From Deltaproteobacteria bacterium (lineage in GTDB: Bacteria; Desulfobacterota; GWC2-55-46; S146-73): 6,882 bases of DNA. Location: positions 1 to 6,882 of the forward strand of contig WGFF01000310.1 of NCBI GenBank assembly GCA_015492355.1. The letters run 5' to 3'. Each line of letters opens with the position of its first letter. The stretch's first letter is position 1. Below the pieces are notes generated by a model, which did not search any database, had not been told where the DNA came from, and saw only the letters and a program-made list of their open reading frames with translations. Positions 6,745 through 6,882 of this stretch are shown here, piece after piece. The translations under genes and the position numbers were made by a program.

Positions 6745-6766
6745 GGACTTAGATTACTCTAAGTCC
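6745..6766 (+). promoter_or_regulatory. Hairpin capping the transposase start codon
   Basis: GGACTTAGA (6745-6753) and TCTAAGTCC (6758-6766) form a perfect 9-bp stem with a 4-nt loop, ending 4 nt before the ATG at 6771. TGACT (6732-6736) can additionally pair with AGTCA (6767-6771), pulling in the first base of the start codon. No ordinary Shine-Dalgarno lies between the hairpin and the ATG; the nearest purine block, AGGGG at 6742-6746, is partly inside the stem. Several IS families use such structures to stop outside transcripts from expressing transposase; applying that here is inference. Confidence 0.5.
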
Positions 6767-6770
6767 AGTC

Positions 6771-6882
6771 ATGGCCTACAAAAATCGACAAAAGAACCGT
6801 TACCTAAAACGAGCAAAAATCTCAGAACAAAAATTCAAGAAACTCTTACATTGTTTCGCCATGGACCTTAACGCTCAACAGA
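6771..6882 (+). CDS. IS1595-family transposase, N-terminal fragment
   Basis: Only the first 37 codons are in the window; the frame is still open at the edge. The peptide begins MAYKNRQKNRYLKRAKISE and continues with KFKKLLHCFAMDLNAQQ. I recognise this as the start of IS1595-group transposases, whose N-terminus has an (N)RY..R.(K/R)ISE.KFR/K..(L/I)..FA.DL.A.Q pattern, the first part of a helix-turn-helix/zinc-binding DNA-recognition region. The DDE-type (ISXO2-like) catalytic domain would lie beyond the edge, so I cannot tell whether the gene is intact. The ATG is the only plausible start, but its ribosome site is unclear because a hairpin lies directly before it. It is divergent from mfd, with 115 nt between the two start codons. 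Subgroup within the family is not determinable from this fragment. Confidence 0.75.
   Translation, partial: MAYKNRQKNRYLKRAKISEQKFKKLLHCFAMDLNAQQ

Larger units (their letters stand above)
6726..6882 (+). mobile_element. Left end of an IS1595-family insertion sequence (truncated by window edge)
   Basis: The element is recognised by its transposase N-terminus, starting at 6771. Its outer boundary is inferred: GGCTCTTGACTAGGTCAGGGG (6726-6746) has the place and look of a terminal inverted repeat, but the other end is not in the window. Base composition changes here. The transposase reading frame is A-rich and uses CGA and CGT for arginine, unlike the AGG-rich minus-strand genes. It is inserted upstream of mfd, pointing away from it. 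Confidence 0.7.

Noticed and set aside
1..6882. CRISPR array, toxin-antitoxin pair, defence island or phage genes
   Set aside because: No regularly spaced repeats and no small paired ORFs or phage-type genes; almost the whole window is accounted for by four housekeeping genes and one IS end.

Overview
The window reads as chromosomal DNA of an anaerobic-type Gram-negative bacterium. The four large genes use AGG for arginine and ATA for isoleucine very heavily at middling GC content. The order mfd, parvulin lipoprotein, surA-like gene, pdxA is one I associate with Nitrospirota and Desulfobacterota-like lineages. That lineage call is an inference from codon use and gene content, with Nitrospirota (Thermodesulfovibrionia-like) as first guess. 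No rRNA or other taxonomic marker is present.

Layout: all four complete genes are on the minus strand and are read from right to left. mfd (transcription-repair coupling factor, 1147 aa) starts at 6655. A 171-nt spacer follows, holding degenerate palindromic repeats and a plausible promoter. Next is a parvulin-type peptidyl-prolyl isomerase with a lipoprotein signal (start best placed at 3040), then a SurA-like secreted parvulin (start best placed at 2100), then pdxA (vitamin B6 synthesis) ending at 195. The last three genes are tightly packed, with 13-nt gaps, and probably form one transcript. mfd may be read on its own or lead into that transcript. Bases 1-194 hold no gene, only a weak terminator candidate and a strong 17-bp palindrome.

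The right end (about 6726-6882) is the left part of an insertion sequence. A plus-strand ORF starting at 6771 and running off the window has the N-terminus of an IS1595-family transposase. It lies head-to-head with mfd, and its start codon is capped by a perfect 9-bp hairpin.

Function: the two parvulins are envelope-protein folding factors, one anchored in a membrane by lipid and one soluble in the periplasm. The surA-pdxA adjacency is also known from enterobacteria. mfd acts in the cytoplasm on stalled RNA polymerase and has no evident biochemical link to the others. Most of the window is ordinary housekeeping sequence and I do not see a new enzymatic system. The points worth a second look are the GC-rich palindrome family, the IS junction upstream of mfd, and the hairpins that sit against two start codons.
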